Positions 44,681 to 53,458 of a stretch of DNA of 64,000 nucleotides are shown here, in pieces (the first letter of the stretch is position 1; the number at the start of each line of letters is the position of its first letter). Origin of the DNA: Draconibacterium sediminis (GTDB lineage Bacteria; Bacteroidota; Bacteroidia; Bacteroidales; Prolixibacteraceae); assembly GCF_000949475.1 (NCBI RefSeq), contig NZ_JRHC01000002.1, forward strand, positions 186,001 through 250,000, written 5' to 3'. The notes below the pieces were generated by a model. It was not told where the DNA came from, searched no databases, and saw only the letters and a list, made by a program, of their open reading frames with translations. Both the position numbers and the translations under genes were made by a program.

Positions 44681-44891
44681 GATCGTAAAACTCATCATCG
44701 AAAAGCTATTTTATGATTTCACTCCCTGTTTGATTTACATAGTATTTATTTCTATTATTGAACAATTTTAATCATAAGCGGAAATTAAGCTGGATAAAAT
44801 GCGCTTACGCAATCGCCTGTAAACAAACAACTTCGCAGATGTGTCATAAAATTGTCGTAATGATTTTCAAAGAGAAATAATTGATTATTAC

Positions 44892-44899
44892 TAGTTTTG
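44892..44899 (+). promoter_or_regulatory. -7 box of the XRE gene
   Basis: TAGTTTTG fits TAnnTTTG and ends 18 bases before the ATG at 44918. A matching -33 TTG is not at the standard distance. Confidence 0.45.
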
Positions 44900-44917
44900 C
44901 TTAACAAAAAGTAAACG

Positions 44918-45967
44918 ATGCGCGATAATCAGTTAGCACAAAACATAAAAGCACTTCGAAAAAGAAAAGGGTACTCTCAGGAGGCTCTTGCTGAAATTTC
45001 AGGACTAAGTATCCGAACGGTTCAGCGAATTGAAAATGAAAATCGAAATCCTTCTGGAGATTCATTAAAAAGATTATCATCAGCCCTGGGTGTTTCTCCT
45101 GATTATCTGCTTGAGTGGGAACCCAACGAGAATTCCAATTTTTTATTAATTCTTGCCTTCTCTCCAATTCTGTGTGTAATAAATCCGTTTTTGGCCATTT
45201 TAGTCCCTCTGATATTGTGGTCAATACAAAAAAATAAAATCCGTGGTGTTAAACGTTTAGGTGAAAAAATCTTAAAAACACAGATCATCTGGCTGGTGAT
45301 ATTTTTTATTTTCAGAACAATAAACTTTCTTCGGTTGAAATATATTGTTAAAAACACCAACCAGTTCGTTGGCGATCAATGGGACTCATTTTTGGCCGAT
45401 ATTGAAACGCAATCGTACCTGAAAACATTTTTTATCGCAATAAACATTTTAATCATTTTATTTATGACTTACAAAACGTACCAAAACAACCAGAAAAATC
45501 AACCAAAACGCACTGTGAAAAACCCGAACATGAAATCTTATCTGTTTATAATCGTTATTCTTTTTTTTACTGCTTGTAATAATAAAAACCAAACTAATTC
45601 GCAGCGGTATATTGAACCCTGTGAATATTCAATAATGGGTTATCAGGTTAAAAATGTGGCTTATCATGACTCCGTGAAAAGTTTCTTAACCGACGACTCA
45701 TATATTTCGGTTTCAGGCGATTCAACATTTACGATTACAAACAAACTGGGCGAATTTCTTTTTGATGGAAATAGCTTCGGTTATAAAATTATAAACGACT
45801 CACTGATTCTTTCGAACGACAAACAGCGGTCATCCTATAAAATACTGGAACTTAATCCAAACTCATTCAAGCTTGAAGTTGGCAATAAATATTTTAATCG
45901 AATTGATTTCATTAAACCGATAGAAAAAAGACGAAGAATTGAAACAGTTGTAGAAATTGAATATTAA
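44918..45967 (+). CDS. XRE-family regulator fused in frame to a lipoprotein-like domain
   Basis: The 349-aa protein starts with an XRE helix-turn-helix (about 6-62, LAQNIKALRKRKGYSQEALA, LSIRTVQRIENENR). Hydrophobic segments follow (about 72-100, 125-142 and 170-187). Residues 1-204 match the usual length of a stand-alone membrane-anchored XRE protein. Residue 205 onward begins MKSYLFIIVILFFTACNNK, a complete lipoprotein signal, then 130 residues of beta-rich sequence. No stop separates the two. Either the second half is translated from ATG 45530 as its own lipoprotein, or a stop was lost and a fusion made. The lipoprotein half is not recognised. Confidence 0.75.
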   Translation: MRDNQLAQNIKALRKRKGYSQEALAEISGLSIRTVQRIENENRNPSGDSLKRLSSALGVSPDYLLEWEPNENSNFLLILAFSPILCVINPFLAILVPLILWSIQKNKIRGVKRLGEKILKTQIIWLVIFFIFRTINFLRLKYIVKNTNQFVGDQWDSFLADIETQSYLKTFFIAINILIILFMTYKTYQNNQKNQPKRTVKNPNMKSYLFIIVILFFTACNNKNQTNSQRYIEPCEYSIMGYQVKNVAYHDSVKSFLTDDSYISVSGDSTFTITNKLGEFLFDGNSFGYKIINDSLILSNDKQRSSYKILELNPNSFKLEVGNKYFNRIDFIKPIEKRRRIETVVEIEY

Positions 45968-46014
45968 AAGCGCACTACATTTGGATTCAGATCATTATTC
46001 CAGACACGTTGATC

Positions 46015-47049
46015 ATGAAATTTATTAGAAAATTAAAGCGAACATTCAAATTTATACTTTACATTTTTCTCTTGTGGATTATTACGTTTATGGTAATAAA
46101 TGGCAGTGCTTTAAAGGATATAGCAGCTTTCGGAATCAACTCGATAAACTATGAACAGAAGTCGAACGACACGATAAGCCACAATGGAAACTACAAGGTT
46201 CTGTATGACCTTGCGGCCCTAAACGGGGAAGAACAATTCGGAATTTTAGATTTTATGAACGTACCGAACGACTCGATATCCAAATTAAATACAAACAACA
46301 AAAGGATGTTTTATTTGATGAACTACCTGGATTCAATCGGAGTGAAGTATTCCAGCATGAGCGTACCCTATAAAAATGTAACAAATCCGACAAGTAACAT
46401 TTTTATAAAACCAGGCTCGAGAAATGAATTTGTCCTGATTACGGCACACTATGATATTCTATTTCAAAATTTCCGACAATATGAAGGTGCGCTCGACAAT
46501 TCCGGTTCTGTAGCTGTTTTGTTAAATGTAATTCAAAAAGTAAAGTCCGACCTAAAAGATAAAAATGTGGCATTTCTTTTTACCACCGAAGAAGAAAAAG
46601 GAGTAATTGGTGCCAGAAGATTTATTGAACATGCAAAAAAGCAAAACTATAAAATCACAAAGGTTATATGCCTTGATGGTGTTGGAAGAGGGAATTTAGC
46701 TGTAATGCACAATAGCAGAAGTGGATATGGATTGGTGTTCCGCGATTTATTTTTTAACTGGAAACTGTTTACCGGTAGTCGTTTTGTAAATAAACCTGAG
46801 TTTTCAGAAATTGATAAAACGGTAATTGATTTCATAAAATATAATATCAAACCTCTGAAATCATTTGTTTCGTCGACTGATACAAGAGTTTTTGAAGCAG
46901 AGCGAATTCCTTCAGTTCATTTAACCTCCGATGATATTCCGCATTTTTTGAATGTGGTGCATAAGTTTTCGGACCGTATTGACGGTTTACATCACAATTC
47001 ACTAAAACAATGTGAAGATGTATTATGCGATTTTATAAATCAACTGTAA
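46015..47049 (+). CDS. M28-family zinc aminopeptidase
   Basis: The 344-aa protein is anchored by an N-terminal helix (about 11-30). Metal ligands are visible in order: His in ITAHYD, bridging Asp in GALDNSGS, catalytic Glu-Glu in FTTEEEKGV, Asp in CLDGVGRG, and a late His (VHLTSDD or GLHHNS). It is probably a periplasmic aminopeptidase or glutaminyl-cyclase-like enzyme. A TTG at 46009 is two codons upstream; ATG 46015 is preferred. The gene is AT-rich, like the XRE gene before it. Confidence 0.85.
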   Translation: MKFIRKLKRTFKFILYIFLLWIITFMVINGSALKDIAAFGINSINYEQKSNDTISHNGNYKVLYDLAALNGEEQFGILDFMNVPNDSISKLNTNNKRMFYLMNYLDSIGVKYSSMSVPYKNVTNPTSNIFIKPGSRNEFVLITAHYDILFQNFRQYEGALDNSGSVAVLLNVIQKVKSDLKDKNVAFLFTTEEEKGVIGARRFIEHAKKQNYKITKVICLDGVGRGNLAVMHNSRSGYGLVFRDLFFNWKLFTGSRFVNKPEFSEIDKTVIDFIKYNIKPLKSFVSSTDTRVFEAERIPSVHLTSDDIPHFLNVVHKFSDRIDGLHHNSLKQCEDVLCDFINQL

Positions 47050-47109
47050 AATTTTAAGCCCGATTTTTACCTATTCAATTAGTACGGACTATAATCAGGC
47101 GTATAACAC

Positions 47110-48354
47110 TTACATCACCACCTCTCCCACCGAACCATTCTCTGTGGGTTTCAGTTCAAAAACAAACGTGGGTTTTAAATCTGGCTCCGTACGGTGAGAT
47201 ACATAAAGAATGGCCGATTGACTTTCTGCCGCAATTTTATTGATTAGCGCCGACAGTAGCGCCGCACTTTTATCGTCGAGTCCGGTTGATGGCTCGTCGA
47301 GAATCAGCAGTGGCGGATGTTTTATCATGGCACGGGCAATCAGCACCATCCGGCGGTGCACCTGTGAAAGATCGACAAAAGCCCGGTTACCTTTATCGGC
47401 CAGTCCCAGCACCTTTAACCATTCGTTAGCAACATGTTTTTGTATTTCGCTTGGCCGATGATACAATCCAATGGAATCGTGAAAACCGGAGATTACCATT
47501 TGTTCGACGGTGTGGCGGCGTTTAAACAGTTCCATCATCGATGGCGTAAAATACCCAATCTTCTTTTTAATTTCCCAAACACTTTCACCCGTTCCTTTGC
47601 GGCGGCCAAACAATTCAATGTTCTGCCCAAAAGCTTTTGGATTATCCCCATTTATCATGGTTAAAATGGTGGTTTTCCCCGATCCGTTTGGTCCCTTTAA
47701 TTGCCAAAATTCACCGGTTTTAATCGTCCAGTTGATCTTATTTAGTATTTGTCGTTCCCGGTATTTAACCGAAACATCGCTGAGTTTTATTAACTCGTTG
47801 TAGCTCACATCTTGCCCGTTCAAAGGCCCAGGAATTTCGATTGAAAAATGCATCTCCGCTTCCGGCTCATATTTTTCAAGGTATTGCTTTATTCCATCGG
47901 CAAAAACTACTTCTCCATTATCAACACGCATGGCATGTTTTATAAACGGCAACAGATCCGATTTTCGTTTAAACACCTGTATCACGGTCATTTTGTTGGC
48001 AATGCTTTCCAATTGTGCTTTTAGGTGCTTTACTGAAGCCACATCCAATGCATCAAATGGATTATCCAGAATAATAAAACCGGGCTGTTTGTCCATCAGA
48101 AATTCCAGTAGCGCCTTTTTTTGCTCTCCGCTCGACAAGGTGCGTATGCTGCGGCCATAACTTTTGGTCAACTCAAAATTATCATGCCTGAATTCTTCCT
48201 CGATAAATTTCGCCAGCGTTGTATTTGAAAACAACACTCCCCTTTTTCCTTTTAATTCAGGAAAATGCTCCGAACACTCCCCTTTCAGAAGCTGTTTTAT
48301 AAAGGTCGAATCCATCGCCAGATCATCGCCATTTAAGGCCACATGTTTATGCAT
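47110..48354 (-). CDS. ModF-like tandem ABC ATPase
   Basis: The 414-aa cytoplasmic protein has two ABC units. The first (about 1-160) has a signature LSSGEQKK (73-80) and Walker B FIILDNPFDALD but no Walker A. The second (about 185-414) has Walker A GPNGSGKTT (221-229), a poor signature LSQVHRR and Walker B LLILDEPSTGLDD. There is no membrane partner nearby. The arrangement matches ModF/PhrA-type soluble ATPases of unclear function. An in-frame TGA lies 12 bases upstream of the ATG, so the missing P-loop is not due to a misplaced start. Confidence 0.82.
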   Translation of the reverse strand: MHKHVALNGDDLAMDSTFIKQLLKGECSEHFPELKGKRGVLFSNTTLAKFIEEEFRHDNFELTKSYGRSIRTLSSGEQKKALLEFLMDKQPGFIILDNPFDALDVASVKHLKAQLESIANKMTVIQVFKRKSDLLPFIKHAMRVDNGEVVFADGIKQYLEKYEPEAEMHFSIEIPGPLNGQDVSYNELIKLSDVSVKYRERQILNKINWTIKTGEFWQLKGPNGSGKTTILTMINGDNPKAFGQNIELFGRRKGTGESVWEIKKKIGYFTPSMMELFKRRHTVEQMVISGFHDSIGLYHRPSEIQKHVANEWLKVLGLADKGNRAFVDLSQVHRRMVLIARAMIKHPPLLILDEPSTGLDDKSAALLSALINKIAAESQSAILYVSHRTEPDLKPTFVFELKPTENGSVGEVVM

Positions 48355-48584
48355 ACACTTGTATTTTCAATACGCCAAATTAGAAATATCTGATCAATTC
48401 CAAGGATGAACTACCCACATTCCAGTAAATCCTTTTTAACATTTTATTTTGAATTAATCTTAATAAGGTGTAAATTGATTTCCATTATCCCGCTGCACAT
48501 TTTTTAAACCAAAAAAACATCCAAAATCAGCCTGCTTTAGTGGAATGGGAAACTATTTATGAAATATAATTTAAAGTAAGAACT

Positions 48585-49181
48585 ATGAAAAAAAACAATT
48601 TTGTCTTGCTGATTTTTGGAGCCATGTGCCTGGCCCTTGTTAATTTTTCGTGCACCAACGGATCGAAACCGGCGGCAGCTGAAGCTTACCCCGCCGAATT
48701 AACCGGTGAAGAACTGGTGGCTCGTGGCCAGTACCTGGTAACAATAATGGGTTGTAACGATTGCCATTCGCCCAAACAAATGGGCGCCAACGGGCCGGAG
48801 CTAATTCCCGAGTTGCTGTTATCGGGCTACCCGGGAGACCGCCCAATACTCGATTTAAATACAGAAATGACCGCGCAGGGTTTTGCCACCTTTTATCCCG
48901 ATTTAACAGGTAGTGCAGGGCCATGGGGGATGTCGTTTGCCGCCAACCTCACGCCCGATGATACAGGTATTGGCACCTGGAGCGAAGAACAGTTTAAAAA
49001 AGCAATGAAAGAAGGTAAATTTAAAGGCCTTGACGGAACCCGAAAACTTTTACCACCAATGCCGGTTGAAAATTTCAGGGATATAAAAGACGAAGATGTC
49101 TCGGCTATTTTTGCCTATCTGAAAAGTCTGCCACCGGTTAAAAACGTAGTTCCGGCAGCTATTCCTCCCGGTGAGCTGTAG
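48585..49181 (+). CDS. Monohaem cytochrome c lipoprotein
   Basis: The 198-aa protein has a lipoprotein-type signal (Cys23 in VNFSC), one haem site CNDCH (57-61) and a possible axial Met in LPPMPVENF. The C-terminal helix DEDVSAIFAYLKSLPPV is typical of class-I cytochromes c. It should shuttle electrons in the periplasm while tethered to a membrane. It is divergent from the ModF-like gene (230-base gap) and has no adjacent oxidoreductase. Confidence 0.88.
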   Translation: MKKNNFVLLIFGAMCLALVNFSCTNGSKPAAAEAYPAELTGEELVARGQYLVTIMGCNDCHSPKQMGANGPELIPELLLSGYPGDRPILDLNTEMTAQGFATFYPDLTGSAGPWGMSFAANLTPDDTGIGTWSEEQFKKAMKEGKFKGLDGTRKLLPPMPVENFRDIKDEDVSAIFAYLKSLPPVKNVVPAAIPPGEL

Positions 49182-49206
49182 ACGTATTTAGACTATCATT
49201 ATAAAC

Positions 49207-49260
49207 CAGAAAGTCACGAAGAACATTAAGATTTTGAGTCTTAATCTTCGTGACTTTCTG
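49207..49260. terminator. Long hairpin between convergent genes
   Basis: CAGAAAGTCACGAAG (49207-49221) pairs perfectly with CTTCGTGACTTTCTG (49246-49260), and an inner ATTAAGA / TCTTAAT stem extends it. At over 20 bp in total it can terminate both the cytochrome gene and the convergent acyl-CoA synthetase gene. It lacks a long T-run. Confidence 0.65.
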
Positions 49261-49277
49261 TTCATTGCAGCCATTTT

Positions 49278-51335
49278 TTAATGTTCTATCCGGATACGGG
49301 CATCAACAGCCATAATTTCCTGTTCGTTACCCAACAGCGGATTAATGTCAATCTCTTTTATCTCGGTGGCAAAACGCAGTAGCCACGACAGGCGCACAAT
49401 AATATCCAAATACTTATCGATATTCACTCCTGCCTGTTTGCGAAATCCCTTTAGTATTTTGTACGATTTCAGACTGGTAACCATCGAACGTGCTTCGCTG
49501 TGTGTAAGGGGCGCCAGACCCGAGGCCACATCTTTCATCACTTCCACATAAATACCGCCCATTCCGCACAAAACAACGTGCCCGAAAGTTTCTTCGTAAG
49601 TAGCTCCCAAAAACAGTTCGGTGCCTGCAGCCATCTGGGCAATCAAAATTCCTTCGGTTCCTTCGATCTGAAACAGGTGATGAAACTCTTTGCGTACCTG
49701 GGTAACATTCCGAACATTCAGGATTACGCCGCCAACTTCGGTTTTATGTACCGGCCCAACCACTTTCATTACCACCGGAAAACCGATGTTCATGGCAGCC
49801 AGCACTGCTTCCGACTCCGATTTAGCCACCATTTCTTTCACCCGTGGAATGCCTGCCAAATCAAACAGTTTATGAATCACTTCCGGTGGCTGGTAGCCAT
49901 TTTTCGTCCCGGCAATTACGGCCTTAACTGCCTCCGGATCAATACCCTGCGAATCTTCTCTTTCTGCAACAGGCTGTGGCGTATTCATAACCTTTGTTAA
50001 CGCTCGTCCCAGCAACACTTCGTCGGGGAAATTTACATTGCCCCGCGATAAAAAGTGGGCAACATCGTCTTTTACGTTTATAATCGATGGAAGAATCGGG
50101 TAAATTGGTTTTTTACAAACCTTCATTTTTTCGGAAAGCACATCGTAAACATCGCCAATCGGAAATAATCCCGGGCTTCCGAAAATCACCGCCATTCCGT
50201 CAACATCAAAATCATTCTCGCAGGCATCGATAATATGTCCCAGCTGTTCTGCGGTTCCTGTTGCCAGAAAATCGATGGGGTTTTCCACCGATGATCCGGG
50301 AAACAATTTTTGCAGCAAAGCAGTTTTTGCTTCCGAATCAGCTATCTCCGGAATTTTTAATCCACCGTCTTCCAAGGCATCGGTAAGCATAACACCGGGT
50401 CCACCGGCATGTGTTATAATTGCCAGTTTCTCTCCCTGCAGTTCTTTACACATAAACACACTGGCAACGGTTGTTAATTCCTCGCGACCATAACAACGCA
50501 CAATTCCGGCTTTGCGGAACAAGGCCTCTACAGCGGCATCCGAACTGGTAAGTGCCCCGGTGTGCGACGATGCTGCACGGCTTCCGGCCGATGAACTTCC
50601 GGCTTTAATAGCAGCGATTTTGCATCCTTTTTTAATTAACGAAGTGGCGTGATACAGCAATTTATCGGGATCATTAATATTCTCGATATAAAGCAACTTT
50701 ACACGCGGACTTTCCCCATCAACATAGTGTTCATCGAGGTAGGGTAAAACATCTTCAACGCCGGTTTGTGCGCTATTCCCGACAGAAAAAACACTGGCAA
50801 AACGTAAACCTTTCGGAATTCCCGATTCCATAATAAAAACGGCTGTGGCTCCCGAACCGGAAATAAAATCGCAACCTTCGGAAGTCAGCTCAGGAATAGG
50901 CGTGGTAAATACGCTGGCATGCCAGGGTGTCATCACGCCAATACAGTTTGGCCCTATCAAACAAGCATCGTGCTCCTCAACAACCTTTACAATTTGCTGT
51001 TCGAGTTCTTTACCCGCTTCATTGGTTTCGCCAAACCCTGCCGAAATGATAATAAAAGCTTTGGTGTTATTCTGCTCCGCCAGGTCGGTAATGGTTTGCA
51101 AACAATATTTGGCGGGAATGGCCAAAATAGCCAAATCAACCTCCGGAAGCTCCGCCACATCGGGAAAAGCCGGAATTCCCTGAATTTTTGATTCGTTGGG
51201 ATTGATAGCAAAAAGATCGCCTGCAAAATGGTTATCCAGCAGGTTTTTAATAATCTTTCCACCGGGTTTTGCAATATTATTCGATGCACCAACAACCACA
51301 ATACTGTTGGGTCTGAGCAGTTTTTCGTTAATCAT
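49278..51335 (-). CDS. acd: ADP-forming acyl-CoA synthetase (fused alpha and beta)
   Basis: The 685-aa protein is a single chain of CoA-binding domain (about 8-130, NSIVVVGASNNIAKPGGKI), ligase domain (about 150-300), and a flavodoxin-like region with SSHTGALTSSD near the phosphorylated loop. A C-terminal ATP-grasp follows (about 470-685, VVMKVVGPVHKTEVGGVILN). The enzyme converts acetyl- or aryl-acetyl-CoA, ADP and Pi to acid, CoA and ATP. In peptide fermenters it captures the energy of 2-oxoacid:ferredoxin oxidoreductase products, which suits the iorAB genes about 7 kb away. Confidence 0.92.
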   Translation of the reverse strand: MINEKLLRPNSIVVVGASNNIAKPGGKIIKNLLDNHFAGDLFAINPNESKIQGIPAFPDVAELPEVDLAILAIPAKYCLQTITDLAEQNNTKAFIIISAGFGETNEAGKELEQQIVKVVEEHDACLIGPNCIGVMTPWHASVFTTPIPELTSEGCDFISGSGATAVFIMESGIPKGLRFASVFSVGNSAQTGVEDVLPYLDEHYVDGESPRVKLLYIENINDPDKLLYHATSLIKKGCKIAAIKAGSSSAGSRAASSHTGALTSSDAAVEALFRKAGIVRCYGREELTTVASVFMCKELQGEKLAIITHAGGPGVMLTDALEDGGLKIPEIADSEAKTALLQKLFPGSSVENPIDFLATGTAEQLGHIIDACENDFDVDGMAVIFGSPGLFPIGDVYDVLSEKMKVCKKPIYPILPSIINVKDDVAHFLSRGNVNFPDEVLLGRALTKVMNTPQPVAEREDSQGIDPEAVKAVIAGTKNGYQPPEVIHKLFDLAGIPRVKEMVAKSESEAVLAAMNIGFPVVMKVVGPVHKTEVGGVILNVRNVTQVRKEFHHLFQIEGTEGILIAQMAAGTELFLGATYEETFGHVVLCGMGGIYVEVMKDVASGLAPLTHSEARSMVTSLKSYKILKGFRKQAGVNIDKYLDIIVRLSWLLRFATEIKEIDINPLLGNEQEIMAVDARIRIEH

Positions 51336-51448
51336 AGTTCGCGCTTTAGCAGCATAAAAGTAGGTAAATACATGTTAACCTTTCCTGATTTTTTTCAACA
51401 TCAAATAAAAGCATGGCTTAAAACCTTATTTTTACGTGAAAAACAAGA

Positions 51449-52261
51449 ATGACCGTTAGCAAAGAGCAGAAAATAGTTGTGTTTACCGAGCTGAAAGATT
51501 CGGATCAGGGCCTGATCGTTCATGGATTAAAACTGGCTTCTATTTTCAAAAAAGAGCTTTGTTTACTCTATAACTACCGCCCAAAACAAAAAAAGCAGCA
51601 CGATGAATTTAAGCAAAAATTGCAGAATTATGCGGCCATTGTAAAACAGGAAGTCCCGAAACAGAAAGTTTCAACACTTTTGTTATCCGAGAGTCAAACG
51701 CAGCTTACCGATCTGCTTGCCGAAGATTATGAGGCCATAATCGTGGTAGTAAATTCGCTGAATTTTAAAGACTATTCAACCGCGCTTGCAGAGACTTCAA
51801 TTCCTTTTTTGTTTGTTCACCCCGTGTCGAAAATTATGGATTACAACCACCTGCTACAACCCATTGACCTGCGCAAAGAAATAAGCGACAGTTCGCTGTG
51901 GTGCTCGTATTTTGGCCGGTTTAATGCAGCCCAAATCGTTACCATTTCGGCAAACGACAAAACCCGGGAAGCCAAACAGAATGTATTGAAAAATACAGAA
52001 CTGACGCGTAAATTGTACGAAAAGTTTAAGATCGTACATAAACGTTTTAGAGGAAGCAAATCGAGTTTACGCAATGTTTTTGAAGCGCTTGAGCTGGCCC
52101 TTGCTTCCGATTGTAACTTGCTGGTAATTTTGGGAAGTTCGAATATTACCCCGCTTGACTTGCTGATTGGATTGCCCGAAAGAAAGGTGATTAAAGGAGC
52201 CGGGAAACTACCTGTTATGGTTATCAATCCACGCAAAGACAACTATATTTTGTGTGACTAA
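51449..52261 (+). CDS. Universal-stress-protein-like protein
   Basis: The 270-aa protein looks like two divergent Usp folds. The first half has QKIVVFTELKDSDQGLIVHGLKLASIF; the second ends DCNLLVILGSSNITPLDLLIGLPERKVIKGAGKLPVMVINPRK, whose end resembles the Usp 'PVlvv.p' strand. The ATP-binding GxxGxxxxG motif is degraded. Divergent from acd by 113 bases. Function unknown. Confidence 0.65.
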   Translation: MTVSKEQKIVVFTELKDSDQGLIVHGLKLASIFKKELCLLYNYRPKQKKQHDEFKQKLQNYAAIVKQEVPKQKVSTLLLSESQTQLTDLLAEDYEAIIVVVNSLNFKDYSTALAETSIPFLFVHPVSKIMDYNHLLQPIDLRKEISDSSLWCSYFGRFNAAQIVTISANDKTREAKQNVLKNTELTRKLYEKFKIVHKRFRGSKSSLRNVFEALELALASDCNLLVILGSSNITPLDLLIGLPERKVIKGAGKLPVMVINPRKDNYILCD

Positions 52262-52271
52262 GTTAGTTAGC

Positions 52272-52360
52272 AGTCGCAGTTTCCAGTCTCAGATTAACAA
52301 TTTGGCAGTATGTTCTCGCTGGGATGAAAAGTTGAAGTCGCAGTTTTCAGTCACAGATTA
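52272..52360 (+). repeat. Pair of 25-nt direct repeats
   Basis: Copies at 52272-52296 and 52336-52360 (beginning AGTCGCAGTTT and ending CAGATTA) differ at two positions and are 64 bases apart, upstream of an outer-membrane protein gene. They resemble a dispersed intergenic repeat. Confidence 0.7.
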
Positions 52361-52451
52361 CAGTTCTTCAGCTGAACAGTTTAACAATTTAACCGCTTTT
52401 CAATTTATCAATTGACGAAGCTTTTATTACTTTCGCAACAAACATTTCAGA

Positions 52452-53429
52452 ATGAAAAAAACGCTACTCTTACTACTGATATTTATGGGATTTTTAGCCC
52501 ACGCTCAGGAATTTAAATACCAGGTATTATTTGAAGGTATTGGCGATAACCGCGAGTTTTCGCCGCCTTATGCCTACCCGCAAACCATTATGGGAAGCCG
52601 CGGTGCCTTTGAGGTAGGTGTTGATATCGACAACCATCACTTGCGCGGAGGATTAAGCCACTTGCTGGAATTTGGCAGCGATTTGGATGCACAAAAAACA
52701 AAACTGACTTTGTATTACCAGTTTCAGGATGAAAACAAATTGTTTGCTTTTGGAGCCTTTCCGCGCCGCGATAAAATTGATTTTCCGCTGGCCATGCTAA
52801 CGGACACTTTACAATATTATCAACCCAATATTGAAGGTCTGTATGGAAAAATAAGCTGGGACTGGGGCCATCAGAATGGTTTTGTTGACTGGGTTGGCCG
52901 CCAAACCGAAACACAACGCGAGCAGTTTATGGCCGGATTTTCAGGCGAAATCTTTTTTAAAAACCTGTTTTTGCAGAATTACCTTTTGATGTTTCACAAT
53001 GCCCACACGCTGCACAACGATCCGCCATTACATATTGAAGATTATATGGGATTTGCCCTTCAGGCAGGCGTTCGTACACCTGAAACCATTGCTGTTCAGG
53101 GAGATTTAAAAATGGGAATGCTTACATCGCAATATCGCGAGCGAAATGTTACCGATGGTTACGAAACAGCCACCAGCTTTTTCGCCGAAGCCAATATGCG
53201 TTATAAAAACCTTGGCGTAAAATCGGTAATGAGTTTGGGTGCCGGACATAAATTTGCTTATGGCGATCCGTATTACCGGGCAAAAAACTATTCGCGTACC
53301 GACCTAATCTGGTATTTTATCAATCACGAAAAGATAAGAGGAAAATTTAACGTGTCAATGCATTTTGTTGACTGGGATACGCTTGATCAACAGCAGCAAC
53401 TTTCCATTATTTACGTTTTTGGCAATTAA
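52452..53429 (+). CDS. Exported beta-barrel-like protein, function unknown
   Basis: The 325-aa protein has a signal peptide (MKKTLLLLLIFMGFLAHAQ) and alternating aromatic strands (LTLYYQFQDENKLFAFGAF, FMAGFSGEIFFKNLFLQNYL), ending LSIIYVFGN. It is probably a small outer-membrane barrel. No family is recognised. Its neighbours are an Usp-like gene and a convergent sensor kinase gene only 29 bases away. Confidence 0.7.
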   Translation: MKKTLLLLLIFMGFLAHAQEFKYQVLFEGIGDNREFSPPYAYPQTIMGSRGAFEVGVDIDNHHLRGGLSHLLEFGSDLDAQKTKLTLYYQFQDENKLFAFGAFPRRDKIDFPLAMLTDTLQYYQPNIEGLYGKISWDWGHQNGFVDWVGRQTETQREQFMAGFSGEIFFKNLFLQNYLLMFHNAHTLHNDPPLHIEDYMGFALQAGVRTPETIAVQGDLKMGMLTSQYRERNVTDGYETATSFFAEANMRYKNLGVKSVMSLGAGHKFAYGDPYYRAKNYSRTDLIWYFINHEKIRGKFNVSMHFVDWDTLDQQQQLSIIYVFGN

Positions 53430-53458
53430 CTGACACCAAGGAATTCGCAGACTTGATT

